DNA of 64,000 bases from Rathayibacter caricis DSM 15933 (GCF_003044275.1 NZ_PZPL01000001.1:1364001-1428000), one strand, 5' to 3'. Numbered from the stretch's first letter, positions 42,116 through 50,963 are shown. Numbers and translations: made by a program. Notes: generated from the sequence alone by a model not told the origin.

Positions 42116-43191
42116 GCCCACCCTCCCGACCGCACCCGCGCCCGGCGCAGCAGCCAGAAGAAGAACGGACCGCCGACGATCGCGGTCAGCATGCCGATCG
42201 GCAGGTCGGCGTAGGGGACGGCCGTGCGCGCGACCGCGTCGGCGCAGACGAGCAGCAGCGCGCCTCCGATCGCGCTCGTGCCGATCAGGGCGCGGTGCGC
42301 CGGGCCCAGCAGCATGCGCAGGAGGTGCGGCACGACGAGTCCGACGAACGCGATGATGCCGCAGAGGGCGACGGCGGCCGAGGTGAGCGCGGCGACGACC
42401 ACGATCGCGGCGATGCGGGTGCGCTCGATCGGCACGCCGAGGTGCTGCGCCTGGCGCTCGCCGAGGGCCAGCAGGTCGAGACGGCGCGAGAGGAGCGAGG
42501 CGGCGACCACTCCGACCACGGTGATCGGGAGCACGATCGCGACGTCCTGCCAGCGCGTGCCGTTGAGCGAGCCGAGCTGCCAGAAGACGATCTGCTCGCG
42601 CTGCTGCGTGGTGCCGAGGAAGGTCATCAGCGCGATGCCCGCGCCTCCGACCGCGTTCACCGCGATGCCCGTGAGCACGAGGGTGACGACCTCGGTGCGG
42701 CCGCCGGCGCGGGCGGTCAGGTAGACGAGGAGCGTCGCGGCGAGGCCGCCGACGAAGGCGAAGACGGGGGCGGTGAGCGGCCCGAAGACGTTCAGCCCGA
42801 AGACGATGACGGCGCTCGCCGCCAGCGCCGCTCCGGAGGAGACACCCACGACGCCCGGCTCGGCCAGCGGATTGCGGAACACGCCCTGCATGACCGCTCC
42901 GCCGACCGCCAGCGCGGCGCCGACGACCGCGGCCATCGTGATCCGCGGGAACCGGATCGCCCACAGCGTCGCGTCGCCGTTGACGTGCGCGGGCAGCTCG
43001 AGCACCGGGAGCAGGCGCACGCCGAGCGCGTCGTTGAGGTGCTGCGCGATCGATCCGAGGATCTGCGCGGGCGGGACCGACAGCTGCCCCAGACCTGCCG
43101 AGACGACGGCGACCACCACGAGGGCGCCGGTGAGCCCGGCGGTGACGAGCGCCGGTCGACCGAGTCGAGCGGGAGCGACCGCCGTCGTCAT
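42112..43191 (-). CDS. hmuU: Haem ABC transporter permease (FecCD family)
   Basis: 359 aa with about nine or ten membrane spans. The FecCD signatures include WAIRFPRITMAAVVGAALAV, NPLAEPGVVGVSSGAALAA and GIIAFVGLVVPHLLR. It overlaps hmuT by ATGA and hmuV by GTGA. Forms the membrane channel for haem import. Confidence 0.93.
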   Translation of the reverse strand: MTTAVAPARLGRPALVTAGLTGALVVVAVVSAGLGQLSVPPAQILGSIAQHLNDALGVRLLPVLELPAHVNGDATLWAIRFPRITMAAVVGAALAVGGAVMQGVFRNPLAEPGVVGVSSGAALAASAVIVFGLNVFGPLTAPVFAFVGGLAATLLVYLTARAGGRTEVVTLVLTGIAVNAVGGAGIALMTFLGTTQQREQIVFWQLGSLNGTRWQDVAIVLPITVVGVVAASLLSRRLDLLALGERQAQHLGVPIERTRIAAIVVVAALTSAAVALCGIIAFVGLVVPHLLRMLLGPAHRALIGTSAIGGALLLVCADAVARTAVPYADLPIGMLTAIVGGPFFFWLLRRARVRSGGWA

Positions 43192-44279
43192 CGGGTGCTG
43201 TCCGGCGCGTAGATCGCGACCGCGAGCGCCTCGAGCGTGCGCGGGGTGTCGGGTCCGAAGCTCAGGATCTGCGTGTCGGCCATGTCGACGATGCGGCGGT
43301 TCTGCCCGGCGGGGGTCTGCGCGAGCGCGGGCACGGCCTCGAGCAGGCCGTCGACTCCGTCGACCGATTCGAGGCCGCCGGTCATCATCAGCACGACGTC
43401 GGGGGCGGCGGCCACGAGGCCCTCGTCGGTGAGCGGGCGCATGCCCTCCCAGCCGATCTCGGCGGCCACGTCGATCCCGCCGAGCGAGCGCACGAGGTCG
43501 TCGGCGCCGGAGCCCTCGCCGAAGAGGTAGTAGACGCCGGACTGGCCGCGCACGTAGAGGAAGACGATGCGCAGGCGCTGGGCGGGGTCGGCGGGCGCGA
43601 CGGCGTCGATCCGGGCGATCGTGTCGTCGACGGAGGCGCTGAGGCGCGCGGTGAGCTCGGCCCCGCGCTCGGGGACGCCCAGGGCCGCGGCGACCTCGCC
43701 GACCAGCGTCGGGATCGTGGCGATCGAGCGGTCGGAGCCGACGACGACCACCGGGATCCCCGCGTCGCGCATCTGCAGCACCGTGTCCCACGGGCCCAGG
43801 CTCGAGTCGGTGAGGATCACGGTGGGGGCCAGGTCGAGGATCGCCTCGGCGTTGAGGTCGTGGCCGTTCTGCGTGACGAGCGGGCGGTCGGCGATCTCGG
43901 CGAAGTCGCTCGAGACGTCGCGGCCGACGACGGAGTCGCCGAGGCCCAGCTCGAAGACGAGGCGGGAGGTGGAGCCGTAGAGGTCGAGGGCGAGGATCCG
44001 CGAGGTGTCGGTCACGGTGACGGCGGTGCCCTGGGCGTCGACGACACTCGCGGGCAGGGCCTGGGTTCCGGTGGTGATCGGATCGACGGACGCGGCGTCG
44101 ATCCGCGCGGTCGAGGGGCCGGTCGCGGTGCGCGGCTCGGCGAGCGGAGTGACGTCGGCCAGGCGCGGCGACGGGGCGCCCTCGGAGGCGGTGCTCGCGG
44201 AGGTGCAGCCGGCCAGGAGGGCGATCGCGGCGAGGACGGCGAGGACGCGACCGGCGGAACGGCGGGGGAGGAGGGGCAC
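43188..44279 (-). CDS. hmuT: Haem ABC transporter binding lipoprotein
   Basis: 363 aa. Lipobox LLAGC near residue 23, then a TroA-fold haem-binding protein with ILALDLYGSTSRLVFELGLGDSVVGR, TQNGHDLNAEAILDLAPTVIL and GWEGMRPLTDEGL. A GTG at 44279 is used, since no ATG fits between it and the iron box. First gene of the hmu operon, facing haem oxygenase across a DtxR/IdeR-like site. Confidence 0.92.
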   Translation of the reverse strand: MPLLPRRSAGRVLAVLAAIALLAGCTSASTASEGAPSPRLADVTPLAEPRTATGPSTARIDAASVDPITTGTQALPASVVDAQGTAVTVTDTSRILALDLYGSTSRLVFELGLGDSVVGRDVSSDFAEIADRPLVTQNGHDLNAEAILDLAPTVILTDSSLGPWDTVLQMRDAGIPVVVVGSDRSIATIPTLVGEVAAALGVPERGAELTARLSASVDDTIARIDAVAPADPAQRLRIVFLYVRGQSGVYYLFGEGSGADDLVRSLGGIDVAAEIGWEGMRPLTDEGLVAAAPDVVLMMTGGLESVDGVDGLLEAVPALAQTPAGQNRRIVDMADTQILSFGPDTPRTLEALAVAIYAPDSTR

Positions 44280-44328
44280 GGTCTCGCCTTCGCTGCGGGT
44301 GCCCCGTGCGGGGGCTGGGGTCGAAAAG

Positions 44329-44347
44329 TTAGCTAATGCTAACCTAA
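44329..44347. promoter_or_regulatory. DtxR/IdeR iron box between hmuT and hmuO
   Basis: TTAGCTAATGCTAACCTAA is a close match to the 19-bp DtxR/IdeR consensus, placed in the 117-bp gap between the divergent haem import and haem oxygenase genes. Both should be repressed when iron is plentiful. Confidence 0.85.
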
Positions 44348-44396
44348 CTTCACCCGCTCGCCGCGGGGACCTGGACCCCGACGAGACGAGCCGTTC

Positions 44397-45128
44397 GTGA
44401 CCGCTGCCACCGCTTCCTCCCTGCCTGCGATCGTGCCCGTGACGCCGTCCGTCGTGCCTGCGGACGCTTCTCCGGTGACCGCTGCGCCTCTCTCCGCGGC
44501 CCCTCCGCTCGGCGTGGCCGGCGCCCTGCGCGATGCGACGGGTGACGAGCACCGGTATGCGGAGACGCGCGGTTACGTCACCGCGCTGATGCAGGGCGAG
44601 CTGTCGCTCGCGGAGTTCGCGCGCTACCTCGGCCAGCTGCTCCCCGTCTACGAGGCGCTCGAGGCGCGGGTGCCGTCGGCCGCGGATCCGGCGCTGCTGC
44701 ACGACACCGCGGTGCACCGCGTGCCGGCGCTGCGCGCGAGCCTCGTGGCGCTGGGCGTCGATCCGTCGACCGTCGTGCCGCTGGACGCGACCGCGCACTA
44801 CGCCGCGCGCATCGCCTCGTTCGGCGACGGCGACGGGATGCTGCACCTCGCGCACCACTACACCCGCTACCTCGGCGACCTGTCGGGCGGCCAGGCGATC
44901 GCCACGATGATGGCGCGGCACTACGGAGCGAGCGCCGAGCAGCTCGCGTTCTTCCGCTTCGAGGCGATCGAGAACGCGGTGCACTTCAAGCGCGCCTACC
45001 GCGCGCAGCTCGACGCGCTGTCGCTGCCACCGGCCGCGCTGGACGCGATGGTGGCGGAGGCGCGGCACGCGTTCGCGCTGAACGCGGCGGTGTTCGACGC
45101 GCTGGACGCGTCGCGTCTGCCGGCCTGA
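44397..45128 (+). CDS. hmuO: Haem oxygenase (biliverdin-producing)
   Basis: 243 aa. An Ala/Pro-rich N-terminal extension of about 38 residues precedes the enzyme. The proximal His is in ATGDEHRYAE (near residue 52) and the signature YLGDLSGGQ lies at about 158-166. It splits haem to biliverdin, CO and iron in the cytoplasm. GTG start. The 3' end lies in a 22-bp tandem repeat. Confidence 0.93.
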   Translation: MTAATASSLPAIVPVTPSVVPADASPVTAAPLSAAPPLGVAGALRDATGDEHRYAETRGYVTALMQGELSLAEFARYLGQLLPVYEALEARVPSAADPALLHDTAVHRVPALRASLVALGVDPSTVVPLDATAHYAARIASFGDGDGMLHLAHHYTRYLGDLSGGQAIATMMARHYGASAEQLAFFRFEAIENAVHFKRAYRAQLDALSLPPAALDAMVAEARHAFALNAAVFDALDASRLPA

Positions 45129-45190
45129 CGCGTCACGCGTGCCGGCCTGACGCGTCACGTCTGCCGGTCTGACGCGTCACGTCTGCCGAC
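45115..45190. repeat. 22-bp tandem repeat at the end of hmuO
   Basis: Three full units (45115-45136, 45137-45158, 45159-45180) and a partial fourth, each containing CTGACGCGTCAC. The first unit holds the hmuO stop codon. Confidence 0.85.
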
Positions 45191-45210
45191 GGCGGTCGCC
45201 GCACCTCGAC

Positions 45211-45259
45211 TCCGCAGAAGTTGTCGTACTCGGCGCCGAGTACGACAACTCTCGAGGAG
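45211..45259. repeat. Intergenic dyad repeat, family S (copy 3)
   Basis: AGAAGTTGTCGTACTCGG and CCGAGTACGACAACTCT form an almost perfect palindrome between convergent genes. Confidence 0.8.
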
Positions 45260-45311
45260 TCGCGGGACCGTGGCCACGATGTCCACCCGTCGCCCACTCC
45301 CGCGCCACCGT

Positions 45312-45358
45312 CCTCCACACGTTGCGGTAACGGCTCGCGCTTCCCGCAACTCGTGGAG
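45312..45358. repeat. Intergenic dyad repeat, family R (copy 5)
   Basis: CCTCCACACGTTGCGG and CCGCAACTCGTGGAGG enclose a GC-rich centre; the outer CCTCCAC arms extend the palindrome. Confidence 0.75.
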
Positions 45359-45499
45359 GAGCGGCGACGACGGTGACAGGCGCTCTGCGCGGCGGGCTCT
45401 GCTGCTCCTGGCCTCGTTGCGCGCCTCCTCCTGCTCGAACGCGACATCGCCCGGGAGCACCCTGCGACAGGGCGCTCCCGGGCGAGTCGCCCAGCGCGA

Positions 45500-46738
45500 T
45501 CAGCGGCAGGCCGTGAGCGTCGCGACTCCCTCCGACAGGGTCGTCGGGCCGCCCAGCAGCACGATCTTCGAGGCGCCGAGGCGCTCGATGTCGTCGAGGA
45601 CGGGCTGCGGCACGCAGTCGGGCTGCACGGTGTAGAGCGGGCTCTTCGTGAAGCCGGCGGCGGTCGCTCCGGAGAGGGCGTCCGGGAACTTCTCTCCGGT
45701 GGCGAGGTAGACCGTCGAGGCGGTGTCGAAGGCAGCGCGGTTGAGCTCGACCGACGTGTCGTAGCGGTCGACGCCTCCGATGCGGACGGGCTTCACGGGG
45801 AGCGAGGTCGCGATGCCCTCGCTGACCGAGAGGGCGCTGCCGGCGATCGTCAGCTCGTCGACTCCGAGCCCTGACACGAGGGCCTTCGTCGTGGCGTCGG
45901 CGGTGCCGAGGCCGCCGTTGACCAGGAGGACGGGTGCTCGGACCGAGCCCGCGGCGGCGGCTGCAGCGAGCGCATCCGGGAACTTCTCGCCGGTGGCGAG
46001 CCACGCCTGGGACGAGCCCTTCGGGAAGGCGGCCTCGACGAGCCTCGCGGCGGTGTCGTAGCGGTCGACGCCTCCGATGCGCTCCGCCTCACCGGACTTG
46101 GCGTAGCCGGCGAGCCCGGACAGGAGGTCGTCGCTGATGCTCAGCGCCGAGCCGACGACGACGATCCTGTTCGGCTTCAGCCGACGCAGCTCGTCGCGCA
46201 CCGGCTGCGACATCGAGTCGCGGTCGACCAGCAGGAGCGGTCCGTTGAGTTTCGCGGCGGCGGGTGCCGCGCTGAGCGCATCCGGGAAGTTGCCGCCGGT
46301 GGCGATGAAGACGACGGGCACGTTCGCCTCGAACGTCGCGGCCGAGAGCGCGGCGGCGGTGGCCTGGCGGTCGACTCCGGCGATGCGCGAGACGGTGACG
46401 GGCGTGGCGGTGGCGGTAGCGGTGGGTGTGGGCGTGGGCGTGGCGGTGGGCGTGGCGGTCGCGGTCGGCGTCGCGGTCGGCGTCGGAGTGGCGGTCGCGG
46501 TGGGCTCCGGCGTGGCGGTCGCCGTGGGCTCCGGCGTGGACGTGGCGGTCGCGGTCGGTTCCGGAGTCGGAGTGGACGTGGCGGTCCCGGTGGGTTCCGG
46601 AGTGGGCGTGTCGGTCGCGGTCGCGGTCGGAGTCGGCCCGTCGGTGGCGGCGGCGGTGAGCGCGGGCGTGAGACCCGCGGTGCCGACGATCACGGCGACC
46701 GCGATGAGGGCGAGCCGCGACCGGCGCGGGGCCTTCAC
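45500..46738 (-). CDS. Cell-wall-binding repeat (CWB2) surface protein
   Basis: 412 aa. Signal peptide (about 1-30), then a Thr/Pro low-complexity linker of TATPTP-type units (about 34-110), and three CWB2 repeats starting RIAGVDRQATA, RIGGVDRYDTAA and RIGGVDRYDTS. CWB2 domains bind cell-wall polymers. The GTG at 46738 overlaps the stop of an 18-aa leader ORF (GTGA), so its translation may depend on that leader. Possible stalk or adhesin. Confidence 0.85.
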   Translation of the reverse strand: MKAPRRSRLALIAVAVIVGTAGLTPALTAAATDGPTPTATATDTPTPEPTGTATSTPTPEPTATATSTPEPTATATPEPTATATPTPTATPTATATPTATPTPTPTATATATPVTVSRIAGVDRQATAAALSAATFEANVPVVFIATGGNFPDALSAAPAAAKLNGPLLLVDRDSMSQPVRDELRRLKPNRIVVVGSALSISDDLLSGLAGYAKSGEAERIGGVDRYDTAARLVEAAFPKGSSQAWLATGEKFPDALAAAAAAGSVRAPVLLVNGGLGTADATTKALVSGLGVDELTIAGSALSVSEGIATSLPVKPVRIGGVDRYDTSVELNRAAFDTASTVYLATGEKFPDALSGATAAGFTKSPLYTVQPDCVPQPVLDDIERLGASKIVLLGGPTTLSEGVATLTACR

Positions 46739-46791
46739 GGCGCGACCACCGGGGTGAGGAGCGGGAAGGAGAGGTGGAGCAGTGACGACAT
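46735..46791 (-). CDS. 18-aa leader ORF upstream of CWB2 gene
   Basis: Encodes MSSLLHLSFPLLTPVVAP from an ATG with AAAGG about eight bases upstream. The stop overlaps the CWB2 GTG start in the classical 4-bp arrangement. It may be a coupling leader peptide or a small membrane peptide. Confidence 0.5.
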   Translation of the reverse strand: MSSLLHLSFPLLTPVVAP

Positions 46792-46916
46792 CGGGTCGCC
46801 TTTCTCGAGAGTGAGGAGCAGGCCATCGGCCCCCCTCGGCGGGCGCTGTCGCTCCAGGAGGCGCGACGATTCCTCCCGGATGCCGTGAGCCGGTACCGGG
46901 GTGGAAGTGTGCTCGA

Positions 46917-46945
46917 AAGCTAGCTGCGCGCCCGCCGTCCGACAA
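46917..46945 (-). promoter_or_regulatory. Promoter for leader ORF and CWB2 gene
   Basis: Minus-strand TTGTCG (46945-46940) and TAGCTT (46922-46917) with a 17-bp spacer. It implies a 5' leader of about 120 nt. The remaining gap to 47181 shows no gene. Confidence 0.6.
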
Positions 46946-47181
46946 TGCGGAGGAACACTGTGTCCCATCCCTCGCCCCGCGGGCCGCGGACGCCTTCTCG
47001 GAGCGCTCGGTCTGATGCGTCTCACCTCGGGGGAGCGCCGATGCGACGCTCCCTCGACGGGCTCAGGAGAGCAGAGGCCCCGGCCCTCCGATCGCGACGT
47101 CGATGTCGTCGAGCGCGCGCGTCGAGCGGCGGACGGACTACTCGACGACCCGCGTGACGCCCGACCCCCTCGGCGCGCCGG

Positions 47182-47769
47182 TCACGCCTTCCACTCGCCG
47201 GCGGCGCGGAGGCGGAGGATCTCCTCCTTGAGCGAGCCGTCGCGGCCGGCGATCTCGTTGACGAGCTCCGATCCTCCGCCGTCGCCCCAGAAGTCGTCGA
47301 CCGAGCGGCCGGCGAGCTGGCCGCGGCGGGTGTGCACGTCGAGCGCGTACTCCGGGATCTCGAACGGCTTCTCGGAGGCGTTGATGAGGTGCAGGGTCAG
47401 GTTGGCGAGCTCGTCCGAGGTGCGGTCCTTCGTCCGCTCGGACAGGAAGCGGATGGCGTGGGTCGCGAACAGCCAGCGGTCGCCGAAGGAGCGGTCGAGG
47501 CGCTCGTGCATGAGGTAGAGGCTGTTGACGACGACCGGCTCGGAGTAGCTGCCGTCGCCGACGTCCTCGCACGAGATGACGTTGAGGCGCGCCCACATCA
47601 TCTCCTCGAGGTCGGCGCTCGACTCGTACATCTCGCGGCCGACGAGCAGGGCCAGCCGCGTGTCTCCGCGGCGGATCGACTTCTGCAGGGTCGAGATGAG
47701 CTCGTCGGCGGCGTAACCGCGGACGGAGGTGACGCGGGTCCAGGGGTCGTGGGAGAAGTGGACGGGCAT
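47182..47769 (-). CDS. Stand-alone RarA/MgsA C-terminal-like protein
   Basis: 195 aa. Residues about 18-85 (YAADELISTLQKSIRRGDTRLAL through ISCEDVGDGS) match the tetramerisation/clamp-loader-like C-terminal domain of RarA (MgsA), yet the AAA+ ATPase part is missing. The ATG at 47769 is preceded by AGAGAGGT-like sequence. No fragment of an ATPase domain lies upstream, so it is not a fresh truncation. Possible role in replication-fork repair; inferred. Confidence 0.7.
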   Translation of the reverse strand: MPVHFSHDPWTRVTSVRGYAADELISTLQKSIRRGDTRLALLVGREMYESSADLEEMMWARLNVISCEDVGDGSYSEPVVVNSLYLMHERLDRSFGDRWLFATHAIRFLSERTKDRTSDELANLTLHLINASEKPFEIPEYALDVHTRRGQLAGRSVDDFWGDGGGSELVNEIAGRDGSLKEEILRLRAAGEWKA

Positions 47770-48546
47770 GAGAGGTCTCGCTTTCTAAGAGAGGGAGGGA
47801 GGAGGAGGAGGGGAGGGGGTGCGGAGGAAGACCGTCTCGGCCGCGATGACGGCGAGCGGATGACGGGCAGGGACGCCGAAGGATGACCCCCGGCGGTTCG
47901 GACGTGCCTGCGACGCGCGAACGTCCTCCGGCGAGCCGGCCTCGCCGGGAGGACGCCAGTGGCACCCCCGTGATCGCGCACGCAGCAGCGCGCGCCGCGG
48001 ATCCGGCTGCTCGCGACACGGGTCGAGGCGTCGGGAGCTTCACGCGATCCGAGCGGAGGGACGCGCGGAGCGGAGCGCGTGCGGTGCCGCGGTCAGGCCG
48101 CTGCGGGCGCCCGCGAGTTCGAGAGCCGCCAGGTGCCCAGCCGCCAGGCACCGCTCAGGCGGTGGAGGGGCGTGGACTCGGACACGGCGGGACTCCTCGG
48201 CGAAGCGGCGGGCTGTCGGGCGCTCCCCGTCGACGGGTGACGGGCGCCTGTGCAGGACCCTATCCGCCGGAGGAGGCAGCGCGGCGGCTCCGCGCGCGAA
48301 CATTCACACGGCGGAAACCGGCCGAAACGAGCCCGTCGCACGGGGCGCAGAAGCCGACCACCTCGGAGCGGCAGTGGTGAAAGCCGAGGCGGCGTTCCTC
48401 CCGACCGCGGGACGTCCTTCCGCTCCAGCGAGCCCGGCTCCGATCCGACCGCGGCCCGTCCGGCCGCCGCCGCGGGAGTCCGGGGGGGTGTCTCAGGCTC
48501 GCGACTCGGGGTCGGCCCGGGCCCCGCCGCAGGGTCGTTCCGAACG

Positions 48547-48601
48547 CGCGACACGCCGATGACCCGTCCGCGACACGCCGGAGCGAACCCGCGACACGCC
48601 G
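48547..48601. repeat. Three spaced copies of CGCGACACGCCG
   Basis: Copies at 48547-48558, 48569-48580 and 48590-48601, spaced 22 and 21 bp, about two helical turns. Could be a binding array; function unknown. Confidence 0.6.
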
Positions 48602-48668
48602 AAGAGCGTGCACCGGACGCCGTCCATCCGACGCCGCGCGACATTCGCCCTGAATAAGTCCCGCGAGT

Positions 48669-48714
48669 CCGCAGTAGTCGTCGTACTCGAGCTCGAGTAC
48701 GACGACTTCGGAGG
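48669..48714. repeat. Intergenic dyad repeat, family S (copy 4)
   Basis: The best palindrome of the family, with GTCGTCGTACTCGAGC facing GCTCGAGTACGACGAC. It lies in a non-coding region rather than between convergent ends. Confidence 0.85.
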
Positions 48715-49116
48715 AGTGGGCGCTGCGCGGAAGTGGTGAGGAGCCGACTTCTCGGACAAGTGATCGACTCCGCTCGGAGAAGGGTCTTCGGGAGACGACT
48801 CGGCACCTTTCCTTCGAGGCGACTGCTCTGCCGAGCGCTGTCCCGTTCCGACCGAGCGGCGCTCGTCCCTCCCGCTGTCCCCGCTCTCCGCGCCGGTGCG
48901 AGCAGGCGTCCACCGAGCCTCCGGTCGGGCGGAAATCCTGGTCACAGCTACGTTTCCACCCGCGTCATCCTCGTCGCGCCGCCTCTGCTCCGTCAGGAGG
49001 CGCCTGCCGTGGACGCCGATCATCTCCCCCTCCGGCCACGTTCCGCCGCCGTGATCGCACCCGTCTCATTCCTCCGGATCCCAGCTATCGGAGAAGGCCC
49101 TATCAGCTCCGAACAG

Positions 49117-49149
49117 CACCGTCGATATCGGCTACACCGTCGATATCGG
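49117..49149. repeat. Direct repeat CACCGTCGATATCGG
   Basis: Copies at 49117-49131 and 49135-49149, spaced 18 bp; each contains the palindrome CGATATCG. Possible regulator site for the GT2 operon, about 500 bp upstream of its start. Confidence 0.55.
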
Positions 49150-49465
49150 AGGGAGAACGGACGTTCTTCCCCCTTTCCCTGATTCGTCGCGTCACGGTGT
49201 CTCAGAAAGGAGGCGAACATCGATCCAGAAGGCCTTTCTCGCGGCAACCCCCCTGCACCCCCGCAACCGGGGGTGAAAATTTCCTTGATTCCGCATGGAT
49301 CGAGGATGTAGCTTCACCATCAAGCAACCCGATGCTGACGGATCCGCTACCCGCCACCGCGCTCACCCGAGAGCAGGCAGGTCACTCCTCCTCAGCTCGA
49401 CCGGCGCCCCGAATCGCCGGCCGAGCGCGTCAGGTGCGCCCGCTCTCCCCGCCCGAACGATCCTC

Positions 49466-49540
49466 GAGCGCGCCCGAACGCGCTCCCGAATCGCCGGTCG
49501 TCCCCGTCCGAACGTTTCGTGAGCGCGCCCGAACGCGCTC
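49466..49540 (+). promoter_or_regulatory. Two identical hairpins in the GT2 leader
   Basis: GAGCGCG-CCCGAA-CGCGCTC occurs at 49466-49485 and 49521-49540, 55 bp apart. They lie 115-190 bp before the chosen GT2 start. Repeated identical leader hairpins are the kind of target used by ANTAR-type regulators, but this is speculative. Confidence 0.5.
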
Positions 49541-49655
49541 CCGAACGCCTCCCCCCGATCGCGGCCCCCACGCGACCCCCCTCAGCGCGCGACCTCCCCC
49601 GATCGCGCCCTCCGACTCGAGGACCCTGGCCTTGACTGTGCACTCCGCGGGCACG

Positions 49656-50942
49656 ATGCCCGCTGTGCGGACGCCCTTCCCGCACACGACATCGACGCGC
49701 GCCGCGACGCTCACCGAGCGCCCCGCCGCCCGTCCGCTGACCGCCGCGGCCCCGTTCACCCCGGTCGCCGCCGGCAACGCGAAGCCGCTCCCCGTGCGCT
49801 TCGCCGACGCTCCCGCCCGCGGTGCGAAGGCCGCGCCGGAGGAGCCCGTCCGCCGGTCGCAGACCCGCGGCGGACGCCACGCCTCGCCCGTCGTCGGCCG
49901 CCTGGTCGCCGTCCTCCCCGCGCACAACGAGGAGGCCGGCATCGCCGCGGCGATCCACGGCCTGCAGAACCAGACCTCCCCGCCCGACCGGATCGTCGTC
50001 GTCACCGATAACTGCACCGACGGCACCGCGCGCATCGCGCTCGAGGAGGGCGCCGAGGTCTTCGCGACCGTCGGCAACACCGACAAGAAGGCCGGGGCGC
50101 TGAACCAGTTCCTCGAGGTCCTGCTGCTGGAGCTCGAGGACGACGACCTCGTCCTCGTGCAGGACGCCGACTCCGCCCTCGACCCCGACTTCCTCGCGAT
50201 CGCCCGCCTCAAGGTGGGCATCAAGCGGATCGGCGCCGTCGGCGGCGTGTTCCGCGGCACCCCGGGCGGCGGCGTCGTCGGCCACCTGCAGCGCAACGAG
50301 TACGCCCGCTACGCCCGCGACGTGCGGCGCCTGAACGGCAAGTGCCTGGTCGTCACCGGCACGGCCGCCGTGCTCAAGGGCGGGATGCTCCGCGAGATCA
50401 GCCGGGCCCGCCTGGACGGCAGCCTCCCCTCGGGCGACGGCCGCGGCGGCATCTACGACACGACCGTCCTGACCGAGGACAACGAGCTCACCTTCGCCAT
50501 CAAGCACCTCGGCTACGACGTGCTGAGCCCCGCCGGCTGCACCCTCGTCACCGAGGTCATGCCCACGTGGAAGGAGCTCTGGCACCAGCGCCTGCGCTGG
50601 AAGCGCGGCGCCGTCGAGAACTGCGTGCAGTACGGCCTCACCCGCGTGACCTGGCCCTACTGGGGCCGCCAGCTGCTCACCATGGCCGGCTGCGTGATCA
50701 CCTACGTGTACCTCGCGACCGTGATCTACGCCCTCGCGCTCGGCCAGCTCTCGATCCAGCCGTTCTGGCTCGGCATCACCCTCATCTTCGTCGTCGAGCG
50801 CATCGTCACGGTGCGCGACCGCGGGTGGAAGCACATGCTGCTCGCCGCGTCGATGTACGAGCTGTTCCTCGACCTGTTCCTGCAGATCGTGCACACCAAG
50901 GCCTACTTCGATGCGCTGACCCGCCGTCAGCGCGCGTGGTGA
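49656..50942 (+). CDS. Processive GT2 family glycosyltransferase
   Basis: 428 aa from the ATG at 49656. The N-terminal 75 residues are Pro/Ala-rich. The GT-A domain begins VGRLVAVLPAHNEEAGI; the substrate Asp is in VTDNCTD, DxD in VQDADSALD, the TED motif in VLTEDNELTF, and the processive QxxRW motif in HQRLRWKRG. Three C-terminal membrane spans follow. It likely polymerises and exports a polysaccharide. The frame stays open to 49197, but codon use and hairpins upstream argue against coding there. Confidence 0.85.
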   Translation: MPAVRTPFPHTTSTRAATLTERPAARPLTAAAPFTPVAAGNAKPLPVRFADAPARGAKAAPEEPVRRSQTRGGRHASPVVGRLVAVLPAHNEEAGIAAAIHGLQNQTSPPDRIVVVTDNCTDGTARIALEEGAEVFATVGNTDKKAGALNQFLEVLLLELEDDDLVLVQDADSALDPDFLAIARLKVGIKRIGAVGGVFRGTPGGGVVGHLQRNEYARYARDVRRLNGKCLVVTGTAAVLKGGMLREISRARLDGSLPSGDGRGGIYDTTVLTEDNELTFAIKHLGYDVLSPAGCTLVTEVMPTWKELWHQRLRWKRGAVENCVQYGLTRVTWPYWGRQLLTMAGCVITYVYLATVIYALALGQLSIQPFWLGITLIFVVERIVTVRDRGWKHMLLAASMYELFLDLFLQIVHTKAYFDALTRRQRAW

Positions 50943-50963
50943 ATCGGAAGGAAGATCCAGATC

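Larger units (their letters stand above)
47770..49655. other. Long non-coding stretch with repeats
   Basis: No convincing gene in almost 1.9 kb. It contains three copies of CGCGACACGCCG (48547, 48569, 48590), a family S repeat (48669-48714), two copies of CACCGTCGATATCGG (49117 and 49135), and two hairpins upstream of the GT2 gene. Open frames here have mixed codon use and look like chance frames. Confidence 0.55.

Noticed and set aside
46381..46640. Repeat tract GTGGCGGTCGCGGTC considered as a CRISPR or VNTR element
   Set aside because: It encodes the Thr/Pro linker of the CWB2 protein; the units are codon-level repeats without spacers.
46792..46916. c-di-AMP (ydaO) riboswitch upstream of the CWB2 gene
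   Set aside because: The leader is GC-rich and structured but lacks the conserved ydaO sequence blocks.
48040..49023. Several open frames in the long gap before the GT2 gene
   Set aside because: They overlap one another, contain repeats and show no domain or start signal.
49197..49655. N-terminal extension of the GT2 gene by about 150 residues
   Set aside because: Open by chance: mixed third-base use, two identical hairpins, and no similarity to GT2 proteins.
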